A stretch of 8,121 nucleotides of DNA from Iamia sp038233335 (GCA_038233335.1 JBBSME010000128.1:1-8121); one strand, 5' to 3'. Shown: positions 1 to 6,526, counted from the stretch's first letter. The notes: generated by a model not told the origin, from the sequence alone. Numbers and translations: made by a program.

Positions 1-97
1 CCCCGCCAGCGGGCAGTCGCCGGACCCCCAGCGGCTGCGCCGGGGTGTCCGTCTCAGGGCGATGCGCTGCGTCGGCCTGGTTCCGAGAGCGGCCGCG
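1..97. other. Left-edge sequence upstream of cysC; possible end of an upstream gene
   Basis: No gene can be firmly placed here. One plus-strand frame is open from the window edge and stops at a TGA at 99-101, overlapping the chosen cysC start as GTGA. That is the usual pattern of translationally coupled genes, so the 3' end of an upstream gene is possible. However, the peptide it encodes (ending WFRERPR) is not one I recognise, and its third-position GC is lower than in the sure genes. The cysC frame is also open through this stretch. No promoter-like hexamers stand out. Confidence 0.2.
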
Positions 98-679
98 GTG
101 AGTGAGAACGTCACTTGGCACGGGGGGGAGGTCGGTCGGGACGGGCGGCCTCACCGGGGGGCCACGGTCTGGCTCACCGGGCTGTCGGGGTCGGGGAAGT
201 CGACCGTCGCCGTCGCCCTCGAGCACCTGGTGGTCAGCGACGGTCGCCCGGCCTACCGGCTCGACGGCGACAACCTGCGTCACGGCCTGAACGCCGACCT
301 GGGCTTCTCCGCCACCGATCGCGACGAGAACGTGCGCCGGGCCGGTGAGGTCGCCCTGCTGCTGGCCGATGCCGGGGTGGTGGCCCTGGTGCCGCTCATC
401 TCGCCCTACCGAGAGGGTCGCGACCGGGCCCGCGCCGTCCACGAGGCCGCCGGCGTGCCCTTCGTCGAGGTCTTCGTGGACACGCCCCTGGAGGAGTGCG
501 AGCGCCGCGACCCCAAGGGCCTCTACGCCAAGGCCCGGGCCGGCGAGATCACCGGGTTCACCGGCATCGACGACCCCTACGAGGCCCCCAGCTCCCCTGA
601 GCTGCGCCTCACCCCGGCCGACGGCGATCCCGGGTTCCAAGCCGCCGCGGTGGCCGCCCTCCTCCGCCCCCTCCTGTAG
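98..679 (+). CDS. cysC: Adenylylsulfate (APS) kinase
   Basis: Predicted cytoplasmic kinase that phosphorylates adenosine 5'-phosphosulfate with ATP to give PAPS, the second step of sulfate activation for assimilation or sulfotransfer. The 193-residue product has the usual family length and all main motifs: P-loop GLSGSGKST at residues 28-36, the LDGDNLRHGL block at 55-64, LGFS at 68-71, ENVRR at 77-81, SPYR at 102-105 (the family serine), and the APS-binding lid RDPKGLY at 137-143 followed by GFTGIDDPYE at 153-162. I chose the GTG at 98 because the protein then begins VSENVTWH, the typical start of stand-alone CysC. An ATG at 62 would add 12 residues unlike the family. The ribosome binding site is weak (GAGAG about nine bases upstream). 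CysN/CysD or a sulfurylase would be expected nearby but is not visible; the next gene is convergent. Family assignment is secure, only the start is open. Confidence 0.94.
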   Translation: MSENVTWHGGEVGRDGRPHRGATVWLTGLSGSGKSTVAVALEHLVVSDGRPAYRLDGDNLRHGLNADLGFSATDRDENVRRAGEVALLLADAGVVALVPLISPYREGRDRARAVHEAAGVPFVEVFVDTPLEECERRDPKGLYAKARAGEITGFTGIDDPYEAPSSPELRLTPADGDPGFQAAAVAALLRPLL

Positions 680-688
680 GACCGACCC

Positions 689-702
689 GCGGGCCGGCCC
701 GC
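689..702. other. Perfect 14-bp palindrome just after cysC
   Basis: GCGGGCCGGCCCGC reads the same on both strands and starts nine bases after the cysC stop. It could form a short GC-rich hairpin that helps end cysC transcription, but there is no T-run. In DNA this rich in G and C such palindromes also arise by chance. Confidence 0.25.
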
Positions 703-730
703 ATGGCAAGGCGAGCCGAACTGGCGCGGG

Positions 731-755
731 GTTGTGGGGTCAGAGCCCCACCAAC
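731..755. terminator. Hairpin between convergent cysC and GH36 genes
   Basis: GTTG-TGGGG (731-739), a six-base loop TCAGAG, then CCCCA-C-CAAC (746-755) form a nine-pair stem with one bulged C at 751. It lies between the stop codons of two convergent genes, so a two-way terminator is the likely role. No U-tract follows on either strand, which is common for hairpins in high-GC actinobacteria but weakens the call for a classical intrinsic terminator. Confidence 0.45.
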
Positions 756-783
756 ACGTACCACTTCGGGGTGGCGGGCCGTG

Positions 784-2850
784 TCAGCGGGGGAGGCGCA
801 GGATGCGGACGTCGTGGGGGTCGAGCGTGCCGAGGTCGACCCGACCGTCGGTGACCGCCAGGCGGGCGCCGGTGAAGGCCTCGGTCACCTCGTCGGGACG
901 GTCGATGCCGAGGCGGTCCCACTCCGGACCGTTGAGGTGGATCGACACCGACGCCGGATCGTCGCCCCAGTGGAAGTGGCCCCACAGGACCTCGTCGGCC
1001 TTGACCGACAGCACCGTCTGCGGCTCCGGCCCGGAGAAGAGGTCGGGGACCCGGCAGCGGCCTCCGGCCAGCTCGTGGCCCAGGCGGAGGAGGTCGAGGC
1101 GCTCAGCGGGCACGCGATCGAGCTGGTCGGACGACACGATCATCCCGTCGGTGAGGGCCACCGCGGCCACGAGGAAGCGGACCTCGGCGTCGGTGAGCCG
1201 GGTGCGGTCGGTGCGGACCATCACGCAGTCGGGATCGTTGGACCACAGGTGGCCGTGAAGGAAGGCCCGGGTGAACGTGTTGCGCATGGCGATCCGGGTG
1301 CTCACCCCGCCCTGGTCGCTGAAGGCCCAGCGGGTCAGCTTCCCTCCCCACGCCGGGGCCACGTCGGTGCCGATCCTCATGGCGTCGACCGCCCCGACGG
1401 CCGGGCCCAGGGGCAGGCCGCAGCCGATCAGGACGGCATCGTCACCGGCCCCCCGTCGGATGGCATCCAGGCCGGCCCGCACGCTCTGAGCCCGGGTGCG
1501 GGTGGGATCGTGGCGCACACCGGGGAGGGCGGCGCCGTAGCAGAAGTCCAGCTTGAGGACGCGGTAGCCCCAGTCCCGACGGAGGGTGCGGGCCACGTCC
1601 TCGAGGTGCGCCAGCACGTCGGGACGGGTGCAGTCGAGCACCTGCTGGCGGCGACGGGCGTTCCACAGCTGGTTCCAGAGGGCGGTGACGGGCCGGCCCT
1701 GCTCGTCGCGCAGGAGCCACTCGGGGTGGGCCTGGGCCACGTCGCTGCTCGGGTCGACGATGAAGGGGGCGATCCAGATGCCGGCGTCGCGGCCCGAGGC
1801 CTGGATGTCGGCCGCCAGCGCGGCCATGCCCGAGGGGAACTTGTCGTTGGTGGCCAGCCAGTCACCGATGGCCTGCTGGTGGCCGTCGTCGATCATCACG
1901 TAGCCGAGGGGGATGTCGTCGGCGACGGCATCGGCTGCGGCCAGCGCTCGTCGGACGTCGGCCTCGGTGACCTTGGTGTAGTGGTAGTACCACGAGCACC
2001 AGCCGTGGGGCGGCCGGGCCGGCACGCGTGCGGCCTGGGCCGAGCCGAGGGCCGCGGCCCACCCCTCCAGCAGGAGGATCGGGTCGGGACCGTCGGCCAC
2101 CAGGAGGTCCTCGGACACGAGGGTCGTGCCGGGGTCGGCGGTGACACCGTCGAACCGACAGGAGGCCGACAGCTCGACCAGCCGGCCGGGGCCGGGGGCA
2201 TCATGAGGGAGGCTGCCCCCGGGCACGTCGGCGGCCACGTCGATGACCGAGAGGCAGCGAGCGCCTCCGACGAAGCCGAGGACCAGGCCTCCGCCTCCGG
2301 TCCGGTCGGCCAGGGCGGTGACCAGCTCGCTCCGGAAGCGGCCCGGGTCGCCCGAGCGCGGCGTGCCCGGGTCGATCGTCGTGTCGGAGATGGCGAAGAG
2401 CCAGGGCTCGGGGTCGGACTCGTCGAGGGTGAAGGAGCGGGCGTTGGACCAGCTGTTCCAGCCGTTCCGGTAGAGCGACCAGGCTGTCGGGCCGGCCCCG
2501 AGGCGGAGCCCACCGGGCCCGCCCGTGGCCAGCAGGGTGGCGTCGTCGAGCTGGACGGGGCGATCGCCCAGGACGGTGGTTGTGAGCCGAACGATCACGC
2601 CGTGGACGTCGGGCGCAGACGCCGGGCGGGTCGAGAGGGTGAGCCGCAGGTGCACGTCCTGCGCCGTCCACGGACCGCCGGCCGGACCCTCCAACCGGGC
2701 CGGGGCCAGCACCGCCGGGCGGCCCGACACCCGGTAGGTCACCCGTGGCAGACAGGCCCGCAGCGAGGCCACCTCACCCACCAGGTCGATGGTCCCGTCC
2801 CGGGCCTCGGCGATCACGGCGGCGACGCTACAAGGCGCCTGGCCCGTCAC
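784..2850 (-). CDS. Alpha-galactosidase, glycoside hydrolase family 36
   Basis: Predicted to release terminal alpha-1,6-linked galactose from raffinose-type sugars or galactosides by the retaining GH36 mechanism. From the GTG at 2850 the protein has 688 residues: an N-terminal beta-rich domain (about 1-270), a catalytic (beta/alpha)8 barrel (about 280-590) and a small C-terminal beta domain. Visible motifs are NGWNSWS at 129-135, GWCSWYYHY at 283-291, IDDG at 320-323, KLDF at 433-436 with likely nucleophile Asp435, and MRIGTDVAPAW at 491-501 with likely acid/base Asp496. The 61-residue spacing matches that of Thermotoga maritima GalA (Asp327/Asp387, from memory), and the CYGAALPG and GCGLP contexts also look like that subgroup. 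There is no signal peptide, so it is probably cytoplasmic. The start is supported by GAGG at 2858-2861, seven bases upstream; the frame stays open to an ATG at 3114, but that extension runs through intergenic repeats and is unlikely to be translated. It is divergent from the GH38-like gene, which suggests shared control. Exact substrate is inferred. Confidence 0.92.
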   Translation of the reverse strand: MTGQAPCSVAAVIAEARDGTIDLVGEVASLRACLPRVTYRVSGRPAVLAPARLEGPAGGPWTAQDVHLRLTLSTRPASAPDVHGVIVRLTTTVLGDRPVQLDDATLLATGGPGGLRLGAGPTAWSLYRNGWNSWSNARSFTLDESDPEPWLFAISDTTIDPGTPRSGDPGRFRSELVTALADRTGGGGLVLGFVGGARCLSVIDVAADVPGGSLPHDAPGPGRLVELSASCRFDGVTADPGTTLVSEDLLVADGPDPILLLEGWAAALGSAQAARVPARPPHGWCSWYYHYTKVTEADVRRALAAADAVADDIPLGYVMIDDGHQQAIGDWLATNDKFPSGMAALAADIQASGRDAGIWIAPFIVDPSSDVAQAHPEWLLRDEQGRPVTALWNQLWNARRRQQVLDCTRPDVLAHLEDVARTLRRDWGYRVLKLDFCYGAALPGVRHDPTRTRAQSVRAGLDAIRRGAGDDAVLIGCGLPLGPAVGAVDAMRIGTDVAPAWGGKLTRWAFSDQGGVSTRIAMRNTFTRAFLHGHLWSNDPDCVMVRTDRTRLTDAEVRFLVAAVALTDGMIVSSDQLDRVPAERLDLLRLGHELAGGRCRVPDLFSGPEPQTVLSVKADEVLWGHFHWGDDPASVSIHLNGPEWDRLGIDRPDEVTEAFTGARLAVTDGRVDLGTLDPHDVRILRLPR

Positions 2851-2960
2851 GTGCGGGCCTCGGTTCCACGCACGGACGAGGGTGGGCCGGCAGCGCAGGG
2901 GCTCAGGGCGTGCGACGCAGGAACGTCGGCGCCGGTTCCCGCACGGTCCTTCGCCGGCGG

Positions 2961-2974
2961 TGGAACCGTTCTTG
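2961..2974. promoter_or_regulatory. Candidate LacI-family-like operator half-site
   Basis: TGGAACCG at 2961-2968 matches the left half of the common LacI-family pattern TGnAAnCG; the core GAACCGTTC (2963-2971) is a 4-1-4 inverted repeat, while the right half departs from the pattern. The same octamer occurs on the minus strand at 2861-2868, next to the GH36 ribosome binding site. LacI-type repressors often control sugar-hydrolase genes, so the position is sensible, but this is pattern matching by eye and no regulator gene lies in the window. Confidence 0.25.
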
Positions 2975-3015
2975 CGCGGTGGGGCGGCGCCGTTGCGGCC
3001 TGAGCGCGCGAGAAC
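2968..3015. repeat. 48-bp intergenic element, copy 1
   Basis: The element starts GTTCTTGCGCG and ends CGCGCGAGAAC; the ends are 11-bp inverted repeats with one mismatch (a U-G wobble if transcribed from the plus strand). The 26-bp middle starts GTGGGGCGGCG and ends TGCGGCCTGAG. It matches copy 2 at 45 of 48 positions, all differences lying in the middle. It may be a REP-like dispersed element, a regulator site or an RNA hairpin; I cannot choose from this window alone. Confidence 0.8.
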
Positions 3016-3038
3016 GGCGTGGCCGGTCCGGGGTGGGG

Positions 3039-3086
3039 GTTCTTGCGCGGTGGGGCGGCGTTGATGCGGCCTGAGCGCGCGAGAAC
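3039..3086. repeat. 48-bp intergenic element, copy 2
   Basis: Same orientation and same 11-bp inverted ends as copy 1, starting 71 bp further on, with an unrelated 23-bp spacer (3016-3038) between them. The middle has TTGA where copy 1 has CCGT, with the flanking bases identical. Being in the gap between divergent glycosidase genes, it lies closer to the GH38-like start. Confidence 0.8.
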
Positions 3087-3173
3087 GATCGCGCCAAGGG
3101 CCGGCCGCGTGCACTCCGCCGGTGGTGGGGAGCCTCGGCCCGGCTGGACCGGCGTTCCGCGAGACTGCCGAAC

Positions 3174-5510
3174 GTGAGCACCCAGTCCACCGTGCACCTG
3201 GTGGCCAAGACGCACCTCGATGTGGGATTCACCGCGCCCGCTGCCACCGTGGTCGACACCTACGTGGAGTCCTACATCCCGGCCGCGCTGGCCCTGGCCG
3301 CCGAGCTGCGGGATCGCGGCGGTCCCGAGCGCTACGTCTGGACCACCGGGTCCTGGCTGATCCACACGTTCCTCGAGCGGGCCGACGCCGCCGGCCGGGC
3401 CGCGGCGGAGGCGGCCATCGAGGCCGGTGACCTGGCGTGGCACGCGCTGCCGTTCACGACCCACACCGAGCTGTGCGACGTGGCGCTCATCGAGGCCGGC
3501 CTGGCCCTCTCCGCCCGCCTCGACCACCGCTTCGATCGCCGCACGGTCGCGGCCAAGCTCACCGACGTCCCCGGCCACACCCGAGGCCTGGTGCCGCTCC
3601 TCGCTGCGGCTGGCGTCGAGCTGCTCCACGTCGGCGTGAACCCGGTGGCCACCGTCCCCGACGTGCCCCCGTGCTTCCGGTGGCGAAGCCCCGACGGGTC
3701 CGAGGTCACCGTCGTCTACCAGGCCGGCGGCTACGGCGACCTCACTGAGGTGCCGGGCTCACCGCACCGCCTGGCCTTCGCCCACGCCGGCGACAACCTG
3801 GGCCCGCCCGGTGTCGACGAGGTCCTCGCTGGCTTCGCGTCGTGGCGTGACCGGGTGCCCGGGGCCCAGGTGCGGGGCTCCACACTCGATGCCTTCGCTG
3901 AGGCGATCCGGCCCGTCGTCACGGAGCTACCGGTGGTCACCGCCGAGATCGGCGACACCTGGGTCCACGGCGTGGGATCGGACCCGCAGAAGGTCGCGGC
4001 CTACCGCGAGCTGCTGCGGGTCCGGCGATCGTGGCTGGCCGCCGGGATGGTGGCGCCCGACGACTCGCGTCTCCGCGGCTTCCACGAGAACCTCTTGCTC
4101 GTCGCCGAGCACACCTGGGGGCTCGACGAGAAGACCCACCTGCCCGACCAGGAGCGATGGTCGCGCGCCACGCTGCCGGCTCTGCGCGCCGAACCTCTCA
4201 CCCAGGCCTACGAGGCATCCTGGGCCGAACAGCGCGCCTATGTCGATGCCGCCGTGGCGGCCATCGAAAGCGACGGCCTGCGCCGGGCGGCCGGGGCTGC
4301 GCTCTCGGCGCTGCGCTCGTCCGTGCCGGCGTGGGGAGCGGGCGACGAGGTCCCCGCCGACCGGCCGACCACCGTCGGCTGCTGGGAGATCGAGATCGAC
4401 CCGGTGACCGGGGCCATCACCCACCTCGTCGACCGGGTGTCGGGCCGGGCCCTCGCCGACGCCGATCACCCGGTCGCCCTGCTAGCCCACCAGGCCTTCT
4501 CGGGGGCGGACTACGACCGCTACCTCGGTGCCTACGTGCACGCCCTCCCCGACGATGAGTGGTGGGCCGTGCAGGACAACACCAAGCCCGGCATCGACGC
4601 CGCCGGCGCGACCTCCGCCTGGTGGGAGCCCGAGGCCGCCGTCGTGCACCTCGGCGATCGCTGGTCGTCGCGCCGAGGGGCCGGCCGGGTCGCCGCAAGC
4701 GAGGATGGGGCCGGCGGCGGCGGGGCGGGCGCCGCCGGCAACAGTGGGGCTTCGGACTCGACAGTGCTTGGCCGTGGAGGGGCGCGGAGTGGGGACGTGG
4801 GGCTGGTCGGCGGGGGTTCGGGGGGCTCAGCGGTCGGGCCCGGCGCGGCAGCCCCGGGCGCGATCGCGTCCGTCGGCTCGGGCCCGGACCCCGGTGCCCC
4901 CAGCGGCCTCGGCGGCGGCGCGGGCGGCGCTGAGCAGCACGCGGCGGAGGCCTTGGTGGTGCGGCTGCAGCTCCCGGCCGAGGCCGCGACGCGCTCGGGC
5001 GCCCCGGCCGAGGCCACGCTCTACCTGAGCGACGTCAGCCCGCCGGAGGGACCGTCCACGATCAGCGTCGAGCTGCGCTGGGACGACAAGCCGGCCAACC
5101 GGCTGCCCGAGGCCACCTGGCTGGGCATCCGTCCCCTGGTCGAGCGCCCCGAGAGCATGGTCCTCGACAAGCTGGGCCAGGACGTCTCCCCCCACGACGT
5201 GGTTCCCGGTGGGGGACAGCACCTCCACGCGGTGGGGGAGGGGGCGCGCTGGCCCGCCCCCGAGGGCACCCTGGCCCTGCGGACCCTCGACGCTCCTTTG
5301 ATCGCCCCCGGGCGTCCCCGTCTGCTCGACCCCGCGGCCGGCCCCCCCGACCTGGCCGAGGGTGTCTGGGTGGCCCTCCACGACAACGTCTGGGGCACCA
5401 ACTTCCCGATGTGGTCCGAGGGCCAAGCCCGCTTCCGCTTCACCCTGTCGTGGGACCCGGCCCCGATCCCGCCGTCGACCCCGATCCGCTTCGACCCCGA
5501 GCGATTCTGA
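3174..5510 (+). CDS. DUF5054 protein with GH38-like catalytic domain
   Basis: Predicted metal-dependent glycoside hydrolase of the DUF5054 group, whose N-terminal domain resembles GH38 alpha-mannosidases; the substrate is unknown. The 778-residue protein has no signal peptide. The likely metal site is readable: His14 and Asp16 in KTHLDVGF (12-19), Asp131 in TDVPGHT (130-136), which also aligns with the GH38 nucleophile, and His313 in AEHTWG (311-316). The Asp16-Asp131 spacing is close to the Asp92-Asp204 spacing of fly Golgi mannosidase II (from memory). The C-terminal beta part carries DUF5054 signatures: DDKPANRLPEATW at 637-649, LDKLGQDVSPHDVV at 664-677, HLHAVG at 683-688, and DNVWGTNFPMW at 737-747. 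Between about 497 and 590 lies a Gly/Ala/Ser-rich stretch with lower third-position GC than the rest, probably a lineage-specific disordered insertion. The GTG at 3174 gives a start immediately before the first catalytic strand; no strong ribosome binding site precedes it. Divergent from GH36, so possibly co-regulated. Enzyme class likely, activity unproven. Confidence 0.88.
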   Translation: MSTQSTVHLVAKTHLDVGFTAPAATVVDTYVESYIPAALALAAELRDRGGPERYVWTTGSWLIHTFLERADAAGRAAAEAAIEAGDLAWHALPFTTHTELCDVALIEAGLALSARLDHRFDRRTVAAKLTDVPGHTRGLVPLLAAAGVELLHVGVNPVATVPDVPPCFRWRSPDGSEVTVVYQAGGYGDLTEVPGSPHRLAFAHAGDNLGPPGVDEVLAGFASWRDRVPGAQVRGSTLDAFAEAIRPVVTELPVVTAEIGDTWVHGVGSDPQKVAAYRELLRVRRSWLAAGMVAPDDSRLRGFHENLLLVAEHTWGLDEKTHLPDQERWSRATLPALRAEPLTQAYEASWAEQRAYVDAAVAAIESDGLRRAAGAALSALRSSVPAWGAGDEVPADRPTTVGCWEIEIDPVTGAITHLVDRVSGRALADADHPVALLAHQAFSGADYDRYLGAYVHALPDDEWWAVQDNTKPGIDAAGATSAWWEPEAAVVHLGDRWSSRRGAGRVAASEDGAGGGGAGAAGNSGASDSTVLGRGGARSGDVGLVGGGSGGSAVGPGAAAPGAIASVGSGPDPGAPSGLGGGAGGAEQHAAEALVVRLQLPAEAATRSGAPAEATLYLSDVSPPEGPSTISVELRWDDKPANRLPEATWLGIRPLVERPESMVLDKLGQDVSPHDVVPGGGQHLHAVGEGARWPAPEGTLALRTLDAPLIAPGRPRLLDPAAGPPDLAEGVWVALHDNVWGTNFPMWSEGQARFRFTLSWDPAPIPPSTPIRFDPERF

Positions 5511-5518
5511 GGTGCGAG

Positions 5519-5536
5519 GCGGACATGGATGTCCGC
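5519..5536. terminator. Perfect hairpin between GH38-like and lipase genes
   Basis: GCGGACA (5519-5525), loop TGGA, TGTCCGC (5530-5536) is a perfect seven-pair stem eight bases after the stop codon of the GH38-like gene. The lipase gene converges from the other side with its stop at 5578. Its position suggests a two-way terminator. No U-tract is seen on either strand. Confidence 0.6.
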
Positions 5537-5577
5537 TGGAGGTCTCAGAACCGTGGGGGGGTCGGGCGCGACGCGGG

Positions 5578-6339
5578 TCAGAGGGCCCAGCAGCTGAGGC
5601 GCACCGGACCACCGGCGAGAGCCGTGCGGATGCCGGAGTACACGGTGCCGTCGTAGATGAGCCCGACGTGGCCCACCACGCGGGCCCAGCACGGGTTCTG
5701 CACCAGCACGTTGGTGGCGCCGTCGTAGAGGGTGGCGTTGTCGACCGGGCGCACCAGCTCGTCCTGCCAGGTGCGGATGGTGGTGTAGCGGACGGTGCCG
5801 ATGGTGTCATCGCCGGCGTTGAGGGCGTTGAGGAACGACGACCCGATGCGCATCTGCTCGCAGGCCACGATGGCGAGGCAGTTGCCGAACCCGAGGACGT
5901 TGGCCAGGTTCGCCACGTAGGTGCCCCGGTTGGGAGTGCCCAGGGTGACCAGGCTGTCGACCTCGGTGGCCCCGCCGTACCACTTCACGTAGGCCCGGGC
6001 GACGAGGCCGCCTTGGGAGTGTCCGACCAGGTCGACCTTGGCTGCCCCGGTCTGGGACCGGACCCCGTCGGCGAAGGCGTCGAGGGCCTGGGCGGTGAGG
6101 CGGATGTCCTGGGTGCCCAGGGTCGGCAGCTCGAAGATGCGCACGGTGTGGCCATCGGCGCGCAGGCGGTTGGCCAGCACCTCGTTGGCGAACGCGGGAG
6201 AGAAGGTGCCGGCCACGACGATCACCGGATCCTTCGCCGGCGCCGAGGCCACCGGGGAGGCCGGGCCCAGGACCACGCCCAGGCTGGTGGCGACGACGAC
6301 GAACGCGGCGACGAGAGTACGACGGGGAGAGCGGGTCAC
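5578..6339 (-). CDS. Secreted lipase/esterase, alpha/beta hydrolase (class 2 lipase type)
   Basis: Predicted exported esterase or triacylglycerol lipase of the alpha/beta-hydrolase fold. The GTG at 6339 gives 253 residues with a clear Sec signal peptide: Arg-rich start, hydrophobic core about residues 9-25, and likely cleavage after ASA at 31-33. It is placed five bases after a GAAGGA ribosome binding site; the frame continues upstream to 6606, but that part overlaps the promoter and the divergent gene. The nucleophile elbow GHSQG is at 106-110 (Ser108), the oxyanion strand VVAGTF at 41-46, the likely acid Asp193 in TWQDELVRP (190-198), and the likely His224 in GHVGL (223-227). Four cysteines at 153, 160, 217 and 250 fit two disulfides, in keeping with life outside the cell. 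Length suits small actinobacterial lipases of this type. It ends convergent with the GH38-like gene and has its own promoter. Substrate chain length cannot be judged. Confidence 0.9.
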   Translation of the reverse strand: MTRSPRRTLVAAFVVVATSLGVVLGPASPVASAPAKDPVIVVAGTFSPAFANEVLANRLRADGHTVRIFELPTLGTQDIRLTAQALDAFADGVRSQTGAAKVDLVGHSQGGLVARAYVKWYGGATEVDSLVTLGTPNRGTYVANLANVLGFGNCLAIVACEQMRIGSSFLNALNAGDDTIGTVRYTTIRTWQDELVRPVDNATLYDGATNVLVQNPCWARVVGHVGLIYDGTVYSGIRTALAGGPVRLSCWAL

Positions 6340-6370
6340 GGGTGTCCTTCGGGGAACGGGGCCGGCCGAG

Positions 6371-6399
6371 ATGCTAGCCACTGACATGACCCAGGTCAC
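6371..6399 (-). promoter_or_regulatory. Promoter of the secreted lipase gene
   Basis: Read on the minus strand, GTGACC (6394-6399) as -35, exactly 17 bp spacer, and TAGCAT (6371-6376) as -10 match the housekeeping sigma pattern well (core TGAC; TANNNT). Transcription would start near 6364, leaving a leader of about 25 bases that includes the GAAGGA ribosome binding site before the GTG at 6339. Confidence 0.6.
6387..6398. promoter_or_regulatory. Palindromic operator candidate over the lipase -35 box
   Basis: TGACC-CA-GGTCA is a perfect 5-2-5 inverted repeat that overlaps five of the six -35 bases of the lipase promoter. A protein bound here would block or alter RNA polymerase access. The regulator is unknown; the site is short enough that chance cannot be excluded. 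Confidence 0.35.
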
Positions 6400-6520
6400 G
6401 AATCCCCGGTAGCGGGACCGGGCCGGCGTTGACCAGTCCGGTAGGCGGTGCGCAGCGAACGGGCTCCGTGCCTCCGCCCGCTGCGCCGTCGTCACCTCCT
6501 CCTGCGGAGGCGGCCGCCGG

Positions 6521-6526
6521 TAGCGT
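6521..6526 (+). promoter_or_regulatory. Possible leaderless -10 box for the DUF998 gene
   Basis: TAGCGT fits TANNNT and ends seven bases before the GTG at 6534, the spacing expected when transcription starts at the first base of the start codon. There is no ribosome binding site near that GTG, which fits leaderless expression, a frequent mode in actinobacteria. No good -35 hexamer is seen at 16-19 bp. Confidence 0.35.

Larger units (their letters stand above)
2851..3173. promoter_or_regulatory. Divergent intergenic region of the two glycosidase genes
   Basis: This 323-base gap separates the GTG starts of the GH36 gene (leftward) and the GH38-like gene (rightward) and must hold both promoters. 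I see no convincing TANNNT -10 box in either direction. It holds two 48-bp elements (listed separately), three copies of the heptamer CGGTTCC (2861-2867 and 2933-2939 on the plus strand; 2962-2968 on the minus strand) and a LacI-like half-site. The weak hexamer GAGACT at 3161-3166 sits seven bases before the GTG at 3174 and could serve a leaderless start, but it matches only the two most conserved -10 positions. Confidence 0.5.

Noticed and set aside
12..19. The finding on the KTHLDVGF motif carries protein residue numbers as coordinates
   Set aside because: The real DNA location is 3207-3230; nothing is claimed for bases 12-19 of the window.
703..3003. A 766-codon open frame on the plus strand, fully opposite the GH36 gene
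   Set aside because: It is a by-product of extreme GC content. The protein is low-complexity (Gly, Val, Asp, Arg) without family motifs, whereas the minus strand encodes all GH36 catalytic motifs.
2968..3086. CRISPR array or insertion-sequence ends
   Set aside because: Only two repeats with one spacer, no cas genes, and no transposase or target-site duplication nearby.
2851..3114. N-terminal extension of GH36 up to the ATG at 3114
   Set aside because: It would run through both 48-bp elements and encode an Arg/Pro-rich segment unlike the family; the GTG at 2850 has a GAGG ribosome binding site at good spacing.
4532..5017. Minus-strand open frame opposite the DUF5054 linker, rich in Pro and Ala
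   Set aside because: It mirrors the Gly/Ala-rich plus-strand segment and shows no family motif or ribosome binding site.
5362..6384. 340-codon plus-strand frame running from the GH38-like gene end across the lipase
   Set aside because: It overlaps two sure genes, lacks domain features and is opposite an intact lipase with signal peptide and catalytic triad.
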